A stretch of DNA of 64,000 nucleotides from JAJDFU01 sp964641965 (lineage in GTDB: Bacteria > Bacteroidota > Bacteroidia > Chitinophagales > Saprospiraceae). The notes below the pieces were generated by a model. The model made no database searches and was not told the DNA's origin. It worked only from the letters and a program-made list of their open reading frames with translations. The stretch covers positions 25,045 through 89,044 of the forward strand of contig CAZXLD010000014.1 in NCBI GenBank assembly GCA_964641965.1. The letters run 5' to 3'. Of the stretch, positions 27,879 to 37,091 are shown piece after piece (position 1 is the stretch's first letter; every line of letters begins with the position of its first letter). Position numbers and translations under genes: made by a program.

Positions 27879-29276
27879 ATGACAAAAATTAAGTTTGGCA
27901 CCGATGGTTGGAGGGCCATAATCGCTCAGGATTATACCGTTGATAATGTGAAACGCGTGGCAGAGGCTACTGCAAAATGGCTTAAGAAAAATAATGGGAG
28001 CAAGGTCGTGATCGGCCATGATTGCCGTTTCGCGGGGGCTCTTTTTGCTGAAACTACAGCTCGGACCCTGGGAGCCCATGGTGTTCATGTATTATTGGCG
28101 AAAGGTTTTGTTTCAACCCCTATGGTTTCCCTTGGGGTGGTAAAGCACGGAGCTGATCTGGGGGTGGTTATTACAGCTAGTCATAATCCCCCTTCTTACA
28201 GTGGTTACAAACTAAAGTCCAACCTGGGAGGGCCTATGGTCCCAAGCCAAATCGCAGAAGTAGAGGCCGAGATCAGTGAAACGGTTCCAGCAGACGGTCC
28301 CAAACTTTCGGAAATGGAATCCAGTGGTCTTCTGGAATTCGTAGATCTGGAAGAAATGTACATGGACCATATCAAAGCCAACTTTGACCTGGATAGCATG
28401 AAACAAGCTAATTTTGGAATTGCTTATGATGCCATGTTCGGAGCAGGGAAAAATGCAATGGAGCGCTTGTTTCCGAATGCCCTTTTGCTACACATGGATG
28501 ATAATCCCGGCTTCCATGGGCAGGCCCCTGAACCGATCCATCGCAATCTTTCTGAATTGGCAGAGGCAATTAAAAACGATTCCAGTATCTCGATCGGGAT
28601 TGCAAACGATGGAGATGCAGATCGTATAGGTATGTATGACGAGGACGGCAACTTTGTAGATTCTCACCATATTTTATTGCTGTTACTGCTGTACATGGCC
28701 AAGTACAAGGGGGAGAAGGGAAAGGTGGTATTTACCTTTTCGGTGACGGATAAGATGCGTAAGCTGGCAGAGCATTTTGGTTTCGAATTCGAGGTTACCA
28801 AAATCGGATTCAAATACATTGCTGAAATTATGGCTAATGAGGATGTGTTGGTAGGTGGTGAAGAATCCGGAGGATTAGCGGTCAAAGGTCATATTCCGGA
28901 GCGGGATGGTATATGGGTCGGGTTGATCGTACTTGAATTTATGGCCAAAACCGGTAAATCAGTTAAGCAATTAATCCAGGAGGTGTATGACCTCGTAGGA
29001 CCCTTTTCTTTTGACCGGGACGATTTACACATCCTGGAAAGCCAGAAACAAGCTATTGTTCAACGATGCAAGGAAGATCCATACCAGAATTTCAACGGGT
29101 TTGCGGTGCAGCGAATTGAAAATGTGGATGGTACCAAATTCATTTTTAATGAGGACGAATGGATTATGGTTCGCCCCTCCGGAACGGAGCCAGTATTGCG
29201 CGTGTATGCGCAAGCTCCCGATCCTCAAAAGGTAAGGGCTCTATTAGATGCTGCTCGCGATACTATGTTGGGGTGA
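27879..29276 (+). CDS. Phosphohexomutase (phosphoglucomutase/phosphomannomutase family)
   Basis: 465 residues, four-domain family. The phosphoserine loop is TASHNPPSYSGYK, the metal-binding loop GDADRIGMYDEDG, the sugar-binding loop GGEESGG, and the phosphate-binding loop RPSGTEPVLRVY. It interconverts sugar 1- and 6-phosphates; mannose, glucose or glucosamine preference cannot be told from these motifs. Stands alone, with a hairpin after the stop. Confidence 0.93.
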   Translation: MTKIKFGTDGWRAIIAQDYTVDNVKRVAEATAKWLKKNNGSKVVIGHDCRFAGALFAETTARTLGAHGVHVLLAKGFVSTPMVSLGVVKHGADLGVVITASHNPPSYSGYKLKSNLGGPMVPSQIAEVEAEISETVPADGPKLSEMESSGLLEFVDLEEMYMDHIKANFDLDSMKQANFGIAYDAMFGAGKNAMERLFPNALLLHMDDNPGFHGQAPEPIHRNLSELAEAIKNDSSISIGIANDGDADRIGMYDEDGNFVDSHHILLLLLLYMAKYKGEKGKVVFTFSVTDKMRKLAEHFGFEFEVTKIGFKYIAEIMANEDVLVGGEESGGLAVKGHIPERDGIWVGLIVLEFMAKTGKSVKQLIQEVYDLVGPFSFDRDDLHILESQKQAIVQRCKEDPYQNFNGFAVQRIENVDGTKFIFNEDEWIMVRPSGTEPVLRVYAQAPDPQKVRALLDAARDTMLG

Positions 29277-29332
29277 TTCTTCACTCCCGAGTTTGTTTTA
29301 AACTGACGAAAGTTCAAAAGGGTAATAAATTA

Positions 29333-29370
29333 CAGGGATATGCATTTTTTTGGGAGTATGCATATCCCTG
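29333..29370. terminator. Hairpin between convergent genes
   Basis: Perfect 13-bp stem CAGGGATATGCAT/ATGCATATCCCTG with a 12-nt T/G-rich loop, between the phosphohexomutase stop (29276) and the GNAT stop (29407). There is no clear T-run on either side, so it may stop transcription weakly or protect 3' ends. Confidence 0.55.
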
Positions 29371-29406
29371 CCTTGTGTTTCAGAGCGTGCGATCGAAGGT
29401 TTTGAA

Positions 29407-29925
29407 TTATTCAGCCTCTTTTTCCGAAAGTCGGAGCATATCCAGGTGTGGAATATCATCTTCCAGATAGGTCTCGCTGATTCGTTCAAACCCAAACGTT
29501 TTATAAAAATCCAACAGGTACTCTTGAGCCTGAATTTTAATGGGGATCCCTGGATATAGGGATTCACTGTAGGAAATACTGTTTGCGACCAGTGCCTTCC
29601 CATAGCGTTTACCTCTTGCTTCGGGAGCCGTTACAATTCTACCAATAGCAGGTAAGTTTTTATATCCGTTGCCCTCTTTTTCCCGTACCTGCGACTTCAG
29701 ATCTTGCAAGGAAATTCCTTCAGGGGGTGGCACGATGCGGGCATAAGCCAACAGTTTGCCTGGATTGTCATACCCCAAAATATGATGGCAAATCGGATCT
29801 TTTCCATCGGCATCCAGATAGGGGCAATCCTGTTCAACCACAAAAACAAGTTGACGCAAGACCATGATTTCATATAATTGCCGAAGGGTCAATTCATCGA
29901 ATATGAAATAGCTGAACCTGAGCAT
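29407..29925 (-). CDS. ElaA-like GNAT acetyltransferase
   Basis: 172 residues. The start FDELTLRQLYEIMVLRQLVF and EQDCPYLDADGKDP are typical of the ElaA subgroup; GRIVTAPEARGKRYGKAL holds the acetyl-CoA pyrophosphate-binding loop of GNAT enzymes. Acceptor unknown. It starts 5 bp after the dgkA stop and is probably in the same operon. Confidence 0.9.
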   Translation of the reverse strand: MLRFSYFIFDELTLRQLYEIMVLRQLVFVVEQDCPYLDADGKDPICHHILGYDNPGKLLAYARIVPPPEGISLQDLKSQVREKEGNGYKNLPAIGRIVTAPEARGKRYGKALVANSISYSESLYPGIPIKIQAQEYLLDFYKTFGFERISETYLEDDIPHLDMLRLSEKEAE

Positions 29926-29930
29926 AGCGA

Positions 29931-30296
29931 CTATAGGCTTAATAGGGATAGAATGTGGGGTACAAATACGATTAAACCAATCACAAGGGCTCCGATAGCA
30001 AACAAAAGAACCCCTGCTGCTGCAGTGTCTTTGGCCTTGCCTGCAAGTGGATGGTAATCCGGGCTTACCAGATCAGTGAGGTGCTCTAGTGCAGTGTTGA
30101 AAGCTTCTGCCGCCCAAACAACGCAAATCGCCAATACAATCAGCGCCCATTCGGTAGAATTTAAGTGAAAATATATCCCGGCTATTACCACCAGGATAGC
30201 TGCCAGTAAGTGAATTTTGGCATTGGGCTCACTTTGAAAAACAGTCCAAATTCCTTTAAACGCAAAGCGAAAGCTATTAATACGATTCTTCAGCAT
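29931..30296 (-). CDS. dgkA: Diacylglycerol/undecaprenol kinase family protein
   Basis: 121 residues with three hydrophobic helices. The signature WAAEAFNTALEHLTDLVSPD and the conserved KAKDTAAAGVLLFAI place it in the DgkA family of small integral membrane kinases. In Gram-positives this type phosphorylates undecaprenol, in enterics diacylglycerol; for Bacteroidota the lipid is uncertain. Followed at once by the GNAT gene. Confidence 0.9.
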   Translation of the reverse strand: MLKNRINSFRFAFKGIWTVFQSEPNAKIHLLAAILVVIAGIYFHLNSTEWALIVLAICVVWAAEAFNTALEHLTDLVSPDYHPLAGKAKDTAAAGVLLFAIGALVIGLIVFVPHILSLLSL

Positions 30297-30420
30297 AACC
30301 TAAATCTAATAAGGCCAAAAGGTACCTTTGGCAAACCTTTCGTACGAGAGGTACGATCCCAGTGGTATATATTCTCAATTGGCAGGTAATGTGGTCCATT
30401 CTTTTTAATGCATAGGTGAA

Positions 30421-33024
30421 TTAGTCCAACCTGCCGGCCAAGACAATACTTTCTTTTTGCCGGCTAACATTACCTTCCGGGTCAAAGATCTCGCTCCAAA
30501 CCACATAAATACCTATGCGCGCTTTTTCCCCATCCGCATTAGTACCATCCCACTTGAACTGGCCATTAATGCCCAAGAGCTCATTTTGGACAAGGTTCCG
30601 TACTTCGAATCCGTAGTGATCCAGGATTCGAACATTAAGGACGAATCCGGGACTTCCCACTTCGTATTCAATCAGCAATACGTCCTGGAATCCATCATTA
30701 TCCGGAGAAAAGATTTTGGTAGGAATCCGTATGAAGTCATTGCTGGGCTCAGTCGGCAGATCTGTTTGTTGGGAATTAATCGCAGTTGGGGTAGCAAATC
30801 CAACACCTGAACTTGCAGAATGCCAATTTCCGGATTGATTGGTAGGTACCAGACTACTGATCCGCTCCAGGCTGACCCCTCGGGTATTATCCAGCAAGGG
30901 AAAGTGAAGGTCGTCGGAGTACCGAAAAGAGTCAATAACTACTCCTGCACTGAGCAGTGTGATATTGCCTTCGTCTGCGTCCAGGGTAGGCAAGTCATTC
31001 TCGACCAGCCAATCAGAGCGCTCCACTGTATACCGGTCCAGGATATCTTGAGGAATATCTGTGATGACGGCATAGGTATTCGGAAAAACCAAAAAGGAAT
31101 TCTCGATGGTTTGACTGGTATTGCCCGAGTTTTTGGCGGTATTTTGCAGTACCATGCCCCTCAGGTCAATGATTTTATCGGAGGTATTGAACAGTTCGAC
31201 AAAATCTTCCCCACCGGTTTGAGGTTCAAACAAGATCTCATTAATGATCAGGTCATTCGGAAGTGGTGGTTCAGGTAGGCCGAAGATGAGTGTTTGTACT
31301 TCCGGGTTGGTATTGCCCAAGCAATCAGTTAGCCCTTCGGCTACCGTTAAGGTGTATTGCACGCTTGGAGTCAATGGATCTTGAAGCAACAATAAGACCT
31401 CTTGCCCTCCTCCCTGCAACATAGCTTCCTGTATGGGGATTTCAGGTACTAGTTGATACAAATCCGGGGCGTCGGCAGTGCCAGAACGAACCGGTTCGTC
31501 ATACCGCACTAAAAGTTCTCCTTCTTCAAGGGGTATAACCTGCAAAAGCATTGGAGGGTCTTCTTCAATGGGTACATCAACAACTGAATTCGCATTGCCG
31601 GGCGTTCCCCCAATGGCAGCTGCCGAGGCTATCCAGTTTCCTGCACAGTCTGCTACTTGGCTGGTATCGATAAGCTCTAGTGAAAATCCGCCTTGTGCTT
31701 TTTCCGAATCCCGATACCAGGAAATGTCATAGGTGATTGAGCTCAGAATTGCACCATTTCGCTGAATCTCCACCACATCACCTCCATTGGATAAGGTTGG
31801 AAAATCCGGGACAGGTATTACCTTCCCAAAGGTGGAAAATGCAGAGGCGAAAGCTTCGTCACAGATTATGACAACTTCACCTGCTCTGAGTAGGGAATCC
31901 GGAAGTGGAGAGGGGGTGCCCCCGGAAGCTATCCCCAGATCCCCTAAGCGGAGGGTCACGTTGCTTAGGTTTTTCAATTCAATGTATTCAGCTTCAGGTA
32001 AACCCTGGGAAGGGGAGGGGTCGGCCATGATCTCGGAAATAAGAAGATCCCCCTGTTGAGGCTCAGCTACTTCGAGGAAGGTAAAGGTCTGTTGTTGAAG
32101 CGGAGCTATATTCCCGTTCAGATCAGCAATGTTTTCAGCTGAAAAAGTGTAGGTGGTTTCGTCCACGAAAGTACCTGAGAATTGGAGCATGACCTGGCCT
32201 GGCAGAGCCCCCAGGGTAGCGGCCGCCGGATTGCCCAAGGCTGGATCAAGCAAATAGTTTGAAGGCTCTGTTGCACTCGTAGAATCGATTGCTTCGTCAA
32301 AAAAGACCATTAATGAATCATTTCCAAAAGGTTCAACAGTGACCAGAGCAGGAGGGGTCCGATCTACAAATAGTGGTCCCACAAGGATATCATCAAAGAA
32401 AAAATCGGTACTTCTTAAGCTGGTATAGCGGCATTGCAATCCAAAGAATGCAAGTGAGGAGTAAGTGGAGTCGACTATTTGTCCTTCTTCCTGCAGATTG
32501 TTTCCGCCCTCATAATCGGCTTCCAGCGTCCAGGTTCCGTCCGGGGTCCGAGTGATGAGCACCCGTGCCTGGGAGGGCAATTCTCCGACTGCCCCCAATG
32601 TGCCTTCCAATAATTCGGTTCTGGAATTTCCATCTTGTCGATACAGTACCAACGCATCATCGGTACCACTTATCCCTCCAATTTGCAGGTAATAGCCGCG
32701 ATAAGCACCGAGGAAATCCGGAGAATCGGATGCCAGAATAATACGAGAAAAGTTGTTGGAGGAAGGGGCAAATTCCTGTCGGACATAGAAACTCCACCGC
32801 GTAGTATCCTGAAGACCAGTGGCGGCATTAGCCCAGAGAATAGATTCATTTTGACCGGAATCGTTGAGCTGTAACTCACCATCCGTAATGGTAAATCGGG
32901 CGGTATCCCCATTCCATTGGGTAAGGTTACCAGAGGAAAAGTCATCCTCAAAAAACTGTCCGTATGCAGGGAGACATATGAGCCAGAAAATAGCAATGGA
33001 AATGAATGAATGACAGAATTCCAT
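30421..33024 (-). CDS. Secreted lamin-tail-domain protein with gliding-type C-terminal domain
   Basis: 867 residues from the ATG at 33024; a TTG four codons upstream is less likely. Signal peptide ends AYGQ. Residues ~25-210 look like a lectin-type beta sandwich (FFEDDFSSGNLTQWNGD). Two Ig-like segments of the SbsA kind (PPALVTVEPFGNDSLMVFFD; ~500-585) alternate with two lamin tail domains (LLISEIMADPSP, ~330-470; LIINEILFEPQTGGEDFVEL, ~590-740). The end contains IFSPDNDGFQDVLLI, a FlgD/CHU_C-like signal of T9SS type B cargo. Probably a surface or extracellular protein; substrate unknown. It is divergent from asd. Confidence 0.87.
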   Translation of the reverse strand: MEFCHSFISIAIFWLICLPAYGQFFEDDFSSGNLTQWNGDTARFTITDGELQLNDSGQNESILWANAATGLQDTTRWSFYVRQEFAPSSNNFSRIILASDSPDFLGAYRGYYLQIGGISGTDDALVLYRQDGNSRTELLEGTLGAVGELPSQARVLITRTPDGTWTLEADYEGGNNLQEEGQIVDSTYSSLAFFGLQCRYTSLRSTDFFFDDILVGPLFVDRTPPALVTVEPFGNDSLMVFFDEAIDSTSATEPSNYLLDPALGNPAAATLGALPGQVMLQFSGTFVDETTYTFSAENIADLNGNIAPLQQQTFTFLEVAEPQQGDLLISEIMADPSPSQGLPEAEYIELKNLSNVTLRLGDLGIASGGTPSPLPDSLLRAGEVVIICDEAFASAFSTFGKVIPVPDFPTLSNGGDVVEIQRNGAILSSITYDISWYRDSEKAQGGFSLELIDTSQVADCAGNWIASAAAIGGTPGNANSVVDVPIEEDPPMLLQVIPLEEGELLVRYDEPVRSGTADAPDLYQLVPEIPIQEAMLQGGGQEVLLLLQDPLTPSVQYTLTVAEGLTDCLGNTNPEVQTLIFGLPEPPLPNDLIINEILFEPQTGGEDFVELFNTSDKIIDLRGMVLQNTAKNSGNTSQTIENSFLVFPNTYAVITDIPQDILDRYTVERSDWLVENDLPTLDADEGNITLLSAGVVIDSFRYSDDLHFPLLDNTRGVSLERISSLVPTNQSGNWHSASSGVGFATPTAINSQQTDLPTEPSNDFIRIPTKIFSPDNDGFQDVLLIEYEVGSPGFVLNVRILDHYGFEVRNLVQNELLGINGQFKWDGTNADGEKARIGIYVVWSEIFDPEGNVSRQKESIVLAGRLD

Positions 33025-33216
33025 GGTCAGTAACAAGGAGTGTTAGTGTAAAATAGCGGTATTTGCCTTATTTTTCGGCCTCTAATATAGGTTCAATGGC
33101 AAGAGATTCGAGAATCTTTCTTCCTCAAATCTTGGACATCAAAACGGTGCGATTAGCATATGATCGACCATGCTTAGCGTCCAGCTTCTTTTGCCGAAAT
33201 TGTTAATGTGTAGCTC

Positions 33217-34236
33217 ATGAAAGTAGCAATTATTGGGGCAACCGGTCTGGTAGGACAAGTCATGTTGAAGGTATTGGAAGAGCATAATTTCCCTGTCGAA
33301 AAGCTGTTGCCTGTAGCCTCGACAAAATCAGTTGGCAAAAATGTACGCTTCAAAGGGCAGGATTGGGAGGTCCTATCCATTGAGGAAGCCATTCAGGAAA
33401 GGCCAACATTTGCTCTATTTTCGGCAGGTGCAAGTACTTCTCTGGAATGGGCTCCACGATTTGCAGAAGTAGGGAGTCGTGTAATTGACAACTCTTCGGC
33501 TTGGCGAATGGATCCATCCGTTAAATTGGTAGTTCCCGAAGTGAACGGCCATGTGCTAACAGAGCAAGACCGGATTATTGCAAACCCCAACTGCTCCACT
33601 ATTCAAATGGTGATGGCTTTATTTCCGATTCACCAGGTATTTGGTATTGAACGCATCATTGTTTCAACCTACCAATCGTTTACCGGGACTGGCATGAAAG
33701 CAGTCAAGCAGTATGAACTGGAAAAAAATGGGTTCGAACCCGATGAAGCCGAACGTGCCTATCCCTGGCCTATTTTTGAAAACTGCCTTCCGCATTGCGA
33801 TATTTTTCTCGAAAACGATTACACCAAAGAAGAAATGAAGTTGGTCCATGAAACCAGAAAGATCCTAGGAGAGCCAGACCTGCGGATTACGGCAACGGCT
33901 GTCCGGGTACCTGTGCATGGAGGGCATTCTGAATCCGTCAATGTCGAACTCAAAAAGATATTTGACATGAGTAGCATTCGAAGGGCTTTACATGAAATGC
34001 AGGGGGTCGAATTAATGGATGATCCGGCAGGATTCAGGTATCCAATGCCTCTGGAAGCCAAAAATAGAGATGAAGTTTGGGTAGGAAGAGTCCGGCGGGA
34101 CGAGTCTGTATCAAATGGATTGAATCTCTGGATTGTGGCAGATAATCTACGGAAAGGCGCTGCTACGAACACGGTACAAATCGCAACTTACATGTTGGAA
34201 AAGGAATTGTTGCCAAAGGTTGATCTGACGGCTTAA
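33217..34236 (+). CDS. asd: Aspartate-semialdehyde dehydrogenase
   Basis: 339 residues. NADP-binding start MKVAIIGATGLVGQVML, catalytic Cys126 in IANPNCSTIQMV, and the base His in RVPVHGGHSESV. It makes aspartate semialdehyde for lysine/diaminopimelate, threonine and methionine synthesis. Single gene, normal length; 180 bp separate it from the divergent lamin-tail gene. Confidence 0.96.
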   Translation: MKVAIIGATGLVGQVMLKVLEEHNFPVEKLLPVASTKSVGKNVRFKGQDWEVLSIEEAIQERPTFALFSAGASTSLEWAPRFAEVGSRVIDNSSAWRMDPSVKLVVPEVNGHVLTEQDRIIANPNCSTIQMVMALFPIHQVFGIERIIVSTYQSFTGTGMKAVKQYELEKNGFEPDEAERAYPWPIFENCLPHCDIFLENDYTKEEMKLVHETRKILGEPDLRITATAVRVPVHGGHSESVNVELKKIFDMSSIRRALHEMQGVELMDDPAGFRYPMPLEAKNRDEVWVGRVRRDESVSNGLNLWIVADNLRKGAATNTVQIATYMLEKELLPKVDLTA

Positions 34237-34260
34237 GGAAAGTCAAATACCAAGCATTAG

Positions 34261-34281
34261 GTGGAAGAATTTTGCTTCCAC
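34261..34281 (+). other. Short hairpin between asd and the coiled-coil gene
   Basis: Perfect 7-bp inverted repeat GTGGAAG/CTTCCAC with a 7-nt loop AATTTTG. No T-run follows, so it is not a clear terminator. Confidence 0.35.
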
Positions 34282-34318
34282 AGGAACAAATACGCACCTT
34301 GAAACTGTAGACTAGAAC

Positions 34319-35611
34319 ATGAAGAATAAGCTTGTGTTATGGGGAAAAGACCCTAAGGAAAATCGAGTTTTATTAGGGTTAGAGTTAAAACCAGATGAAA
34401 ATCAGGTATTGTTTCTTGTATTTCCGGAGACGGTCGCTACGGAAGAGTTCAGCCAACAGATGTTGAACGAATGGAGACAATCCAAAGAAATTGCGTTTCC
34501 CGTAGAACCGACGGTGTTGAATATTCCTCTAAAAGCAGGCGGTAGTCTACTGCCGGATGGCTATCAGGTAGAACGGGAGGACGTAGTGCAGCGGGCCCAG
34601 ACCGAATGGCAATTCATTGTGTTGTCGAATAAGCTCTATTCCAGTTACCATTCGGAAGTTGAAGAATTCAAAGATCGAATAGAGCAGATCGGTAAGTTCG
34701 ATTCCGGTCTTTGGGAGGAATTAAAGGGGTTTTGGGATAAGGTACAAGATCAGGTCAAGGAACGAAATTTGTTTCGGGATCATGCGAATGAACTGCGGGA
34801 AAAGACAAATGCCTTGTTTAGCAGGATGAAGGAATTTCGGAACGCCCTGGACAAAGAGTTTCAGGAGGGTTCCCGCGAGAGGAAGGATTATTTTATGCAA
34901 GCCATTGCCTCTATTGAGGAGCGCATGGAACAAAATATGCGCTTGCAAACCTTATTTGAGGAGCTAAAGCAGTTGCAAAAGGAATACCGAAATACCAAAT
35001 TGACCAAAGGGCACAAGAACAAAGTGTGGGCAAAACTCGATGCCACTTTCAAAGCAATAAAGGAGAAGCGGTTTGGGCCAGATTCAGTCCAAAGTGGTAA
35101 TAATCCTTATGAGCGTCTGAAAAAGAGGTACGAAGGCTTGCTCAATGCTATTGATCGCATGCAAAACTCTATCCGAAGAGACAGAAAAGACGAGGCCTTT
35201 GAAAATAAGAGATTGGCAACCACTGATGGTCAGCTCGAAGCCCAGATTCGTCAGGCCAAAGTAGCCATGATTGAAGAGCGTATCCGATCCAAGGAGGCTA
35301 AACTGGTCGATATGGAAAAAACCAAATTGGAATTGGAGGCCAGATTGGAGAAGGAGAAAGCCAGGGAAGAAAGAAGACAGGAAGAAATACGCAAAAGGGA
35401 ACTTGCCAAGGAGCTCAAGAAAAAAATTGCCCAGGATATTCAGGAAGCTAGTGAATCCAGAGAAAATAAATCTGAAATGTTGGAAAAGGCAGCTGAACAA
35501 ATCGCTGAGAGCAAGTCGAAGTCAAAAAGAAAGACTGAAACAAAGGAATCCAGGCTCAAACCTATAATGGAAGCCATTAGTACGGTGGTGGCTTATGTCA
35601 ACAAAGATTGA
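34319..35611 (+). CDS. Coiled-coil protein of unknown function
   Basis: 430 residues, no signal peptide. The first ~90 residues form a mixed region (MKNKLVLWGKDPKENRVLLG) that I do not recognise; residues ~100-420 are almost entirely charged helix with strong coiled-coil character. Within it, the pattern LWEELKGFWDKVQDQVKERN resembles DUF349 repeats, but I cannot confirm membership. The tail is Lys/Glu/Arg-rich. It sits between asd and a strong terminator, with no shared operon. A structural or nucleic-acid-associated role is possible, not shown. Confidence 0.75.
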   Translation: MKNKLVLWGKDPKENRVLLGLELKPDENQVLFLVFPETVATEEFSQQMLNEWRQSKEIAFPVEPTVLNIPLKAGGSLLPDGYQVEREDVVQRAQTEWQFIVLSNKLYSSYHSEVEEFKDRIEQIGKFDSGLWEELKGFWDKVQDQVKERNLFRDHANELREKTNALFSRMKEFRNALDKEFQEGSRERKDYFMQAIASIEERMEQNMRLQTLFEELKQLQKEYRNTKLTKGHKNKVWAKLDATFKAIKEKRFGPDSVQSGNNPYERLKKRYEGLLNAIDRMQNSIRRDRKDEAFENKRLATTDGQLEAQIRQAKVAMIEERIRSKEAKLVDMEKTKLELEARLEKEKAREERRQEEIRKRELAKELKKKIAQDIQEASESRENKSEMLEKAAEQIAESKSKSKRKTETKESRLKPIMEAISTVVAYVNKD

Positions 35612-35694
35612 GCTCTTTTTTTCCAATTTGTTTCAAGAATAAAATTTATTTCTCACCTCTTTTTTTGCAATTATTTGATTTTGTATCTTTTATG

Positions 35695-35735
35695 GCATAA
35701 TGTGAAGGATTTTTACTTCACATTATGCTATTTTT
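35695..35735 (+). terminator. Intrinsic terminator of the coiled-coil gene
   Basis: Perfect 13-bp stem GCATAATGTGAAG/CTTCACATTATGC with an 8-nt loop, followed by TATTTTT. It lies 84 nt after the stop at 35611. Confidence 0.8.
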
Positions 35736-35874
35736 GTCTTTGATCCCCCTTAGGAGAACTTGCATATTCGTATTGTGAATGAAGGTATGCAGAAAGCTGC
35801 TGTCAAATTTTGGTTCACCTAGGTTTAAAAACAATGGCCGCTAGAGTTAGTAGCGATAGTTATTTAAGATATAT

Positions 35875-36032
35875 GTTCATGGGATTATAATTCGGTGAAT
35901 CGTCCCAAGCTTTTGTTTGGGACGACCTTCACTTTCCCCTGGCGAACGAACACAAAACGAGAAACGAAAAACCAGAAGAGATAAGTTTATGGGATTATGA
36001 TTAAGAAAACCGTCCCCCGCCGGGCGGTTTTC
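35875..36032. repeat. Two copies of a ~32-nt block each joined to a hairpin
   Basis: The blocks start at 35875 and 35985 and share GTTyATGGGATTATrATT and, after a variable part, CGTCCC. Each runs into an inverted repeat: CGTCCCAA/TTTGGGACG (35901-35924) and GAAAACCG/CGGTTTTC (36005-36032). The rest of 35612-36036 holds the terminator above and no convincing gene. Confidence 0.5.
36005..36032 (-). terminator. Hairpin at the 3' end of the deacetylase-like gene
   Basis: GAAAACCG/CGGTTTTC stem around a GC-rich loop, five bases beyond the stop of the minus-strand gene at 36037. Likely its transcription terminator. Confidence 0.6.
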
Positions 36033-36036
36033 CTTT

Positions 36037-36939
36037 TTAGAAAAAGATCTCCTGAGCTTCCCGGTACGTGTTGGCATGGGCTTCAATAATATCTGCTATC
36101 CGCTCCGAGTAACCTCCTCCCATGCTAACCGCTACCGGCACCTGATTTTTCTGAAGCAATTGAAAAACCAGGCGATCTCGGGCTTTGCAACCATCTTTGG
36201 TCAAGCCCAACCTTCCGAGTTTGTCCGTTCCTAGCACATCAACCCCCGATAAGTAAAACGCAAAATCCGGCTGTACTTCATCCAACAGTTTAGGCAGCGT
36301 TTCCTGTAGAATTTTTAAGTAGTGGGCATCATCTGTTTTATCGGGAAGGCCTATATCCAGATCCGATTTTTCTTTCCGTATCGGATAGTTTTTTGCTCCG
36401 TGCATGCTAAAGGTGAATACCCGTTGCTCCCGGGCAAAAATTTGAGCGCTGCCGTTCCCTTGGTGTACATCCAGGTCAATGATCAAGATACGTCGAGCCC
36501 ATTTTTCTCGTAGCAGGTAGTTGGCGGCAATCCCAATATCATTCAACAGACAAAACCCTTCTCCTTTGTAAGTGAAAGCATGATGGGTGCCACCTGCAAT
36601 GTTCAGTGCTACGCCGTATTCCATGGCATAACGAGCACAGTCGATAGTTCCCTGAGCAATATGTAGCCCTCTGGTTACTAATTCAGGTCGCATCGGAAAT
36701 CCAATGGCACGCTCTTCTTTACGGGTAAGCTTTTGGCCCTTCAACTTTTCCCAATATTGGCGTTCATGAGTCCAAAGAAGTACTTCCTCTTTCAAAGGAT
36801 CGGGTGAAAAGAAATTGCAGTCTTCTACCGTACCCTCGTAAAGTAATTGTTCTGGAAGCAATTCGTATTTGGTCATTGGAAATCGATGACCCTCTGGCAG
36901 CTCGTATCTGTAAATCGGAGAAAAGGCAATCTTAAGCAT
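36037..36939 (-). CDS. Histone deacetylase-superfamily (AcuC-like) metal hydrolase
   Basis: 300 residues. The arginase/deacetylase fold motifs are present: GGTHHAFTYKGEGFCLLNDI with the paired catalytic His, IIDLDVHQGNGSAQIF with metal-binding Asp/His, and LSGVDVLGTDKLGRLGLT with the third metal ligand. Relatives remove acetyl groups from lysine, acetoin-related substrates or polyamines; the substrate here is unknown. Divergent from lysS. A perfect -7 box sits two bases before its ATG. Confidence 0.9.
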   Translation of the reverse strand: MLKIAFSPIYRYELPEGHRFPMTKYELLPEQLLYEGTVEDCNFFSPDPLKEEVLLWTHERQYWEKLKGQKLTRKEERAIGFPMRPELVTRGLHIAQGTIDCARYAMEYGVALNIAGGTHHAFTYKGEGFCLLNDIGIAANYLLREKWARRILIIDLDVHQGNGSAQIFAREQRVFTFSMHGAKNYPIRKEKSDLDIGLPDKTDDAHYLKILQETLPKLLDEVQPDFAFYLSGVDVLGTDKLGRLGLTKDGCKARDRLVFQLLQKNQVPVAVSMGGGYSERIADIIEAHANTYREAQEIFF

Positions 36940-36941
36940 AA

Positions 36942-36949
36942 CAAAATTA
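36942..36949 (-). promoter_or_regulatory. -7 box of the deacetylase-like gene
   Basis: Perfect TAATTTTG on the minus strand, ending two bases before the ATG at 36939. As with guaB, this would give a leaderless transcript. Confidence 0.5.
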
Positions 36950-37007
36950 CACCTTGGTTAACCTTTAAATGGCGAAGAGGTTCGAACAAAAGCAAGGTCA
37001 AAAAAAT

Positions 37008-37015
37008 TAACTTTG
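37008..37015 (+). promoter_or_regulatory. -7 box of the lysS promoter
   Basis: Perfect TAACTTTG, 76 nt before the lysS ATG. The -33 region (around 36981, TTCG) fits poorly. Confidence 0.45.
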
Positions 37016-37091
37016 CCACCGTTTTGGTCAAATAAACCAATCTGGATTTCTATAATGATATCCCTTTTCCCGGGGAAAAATTTGCCTAGAC

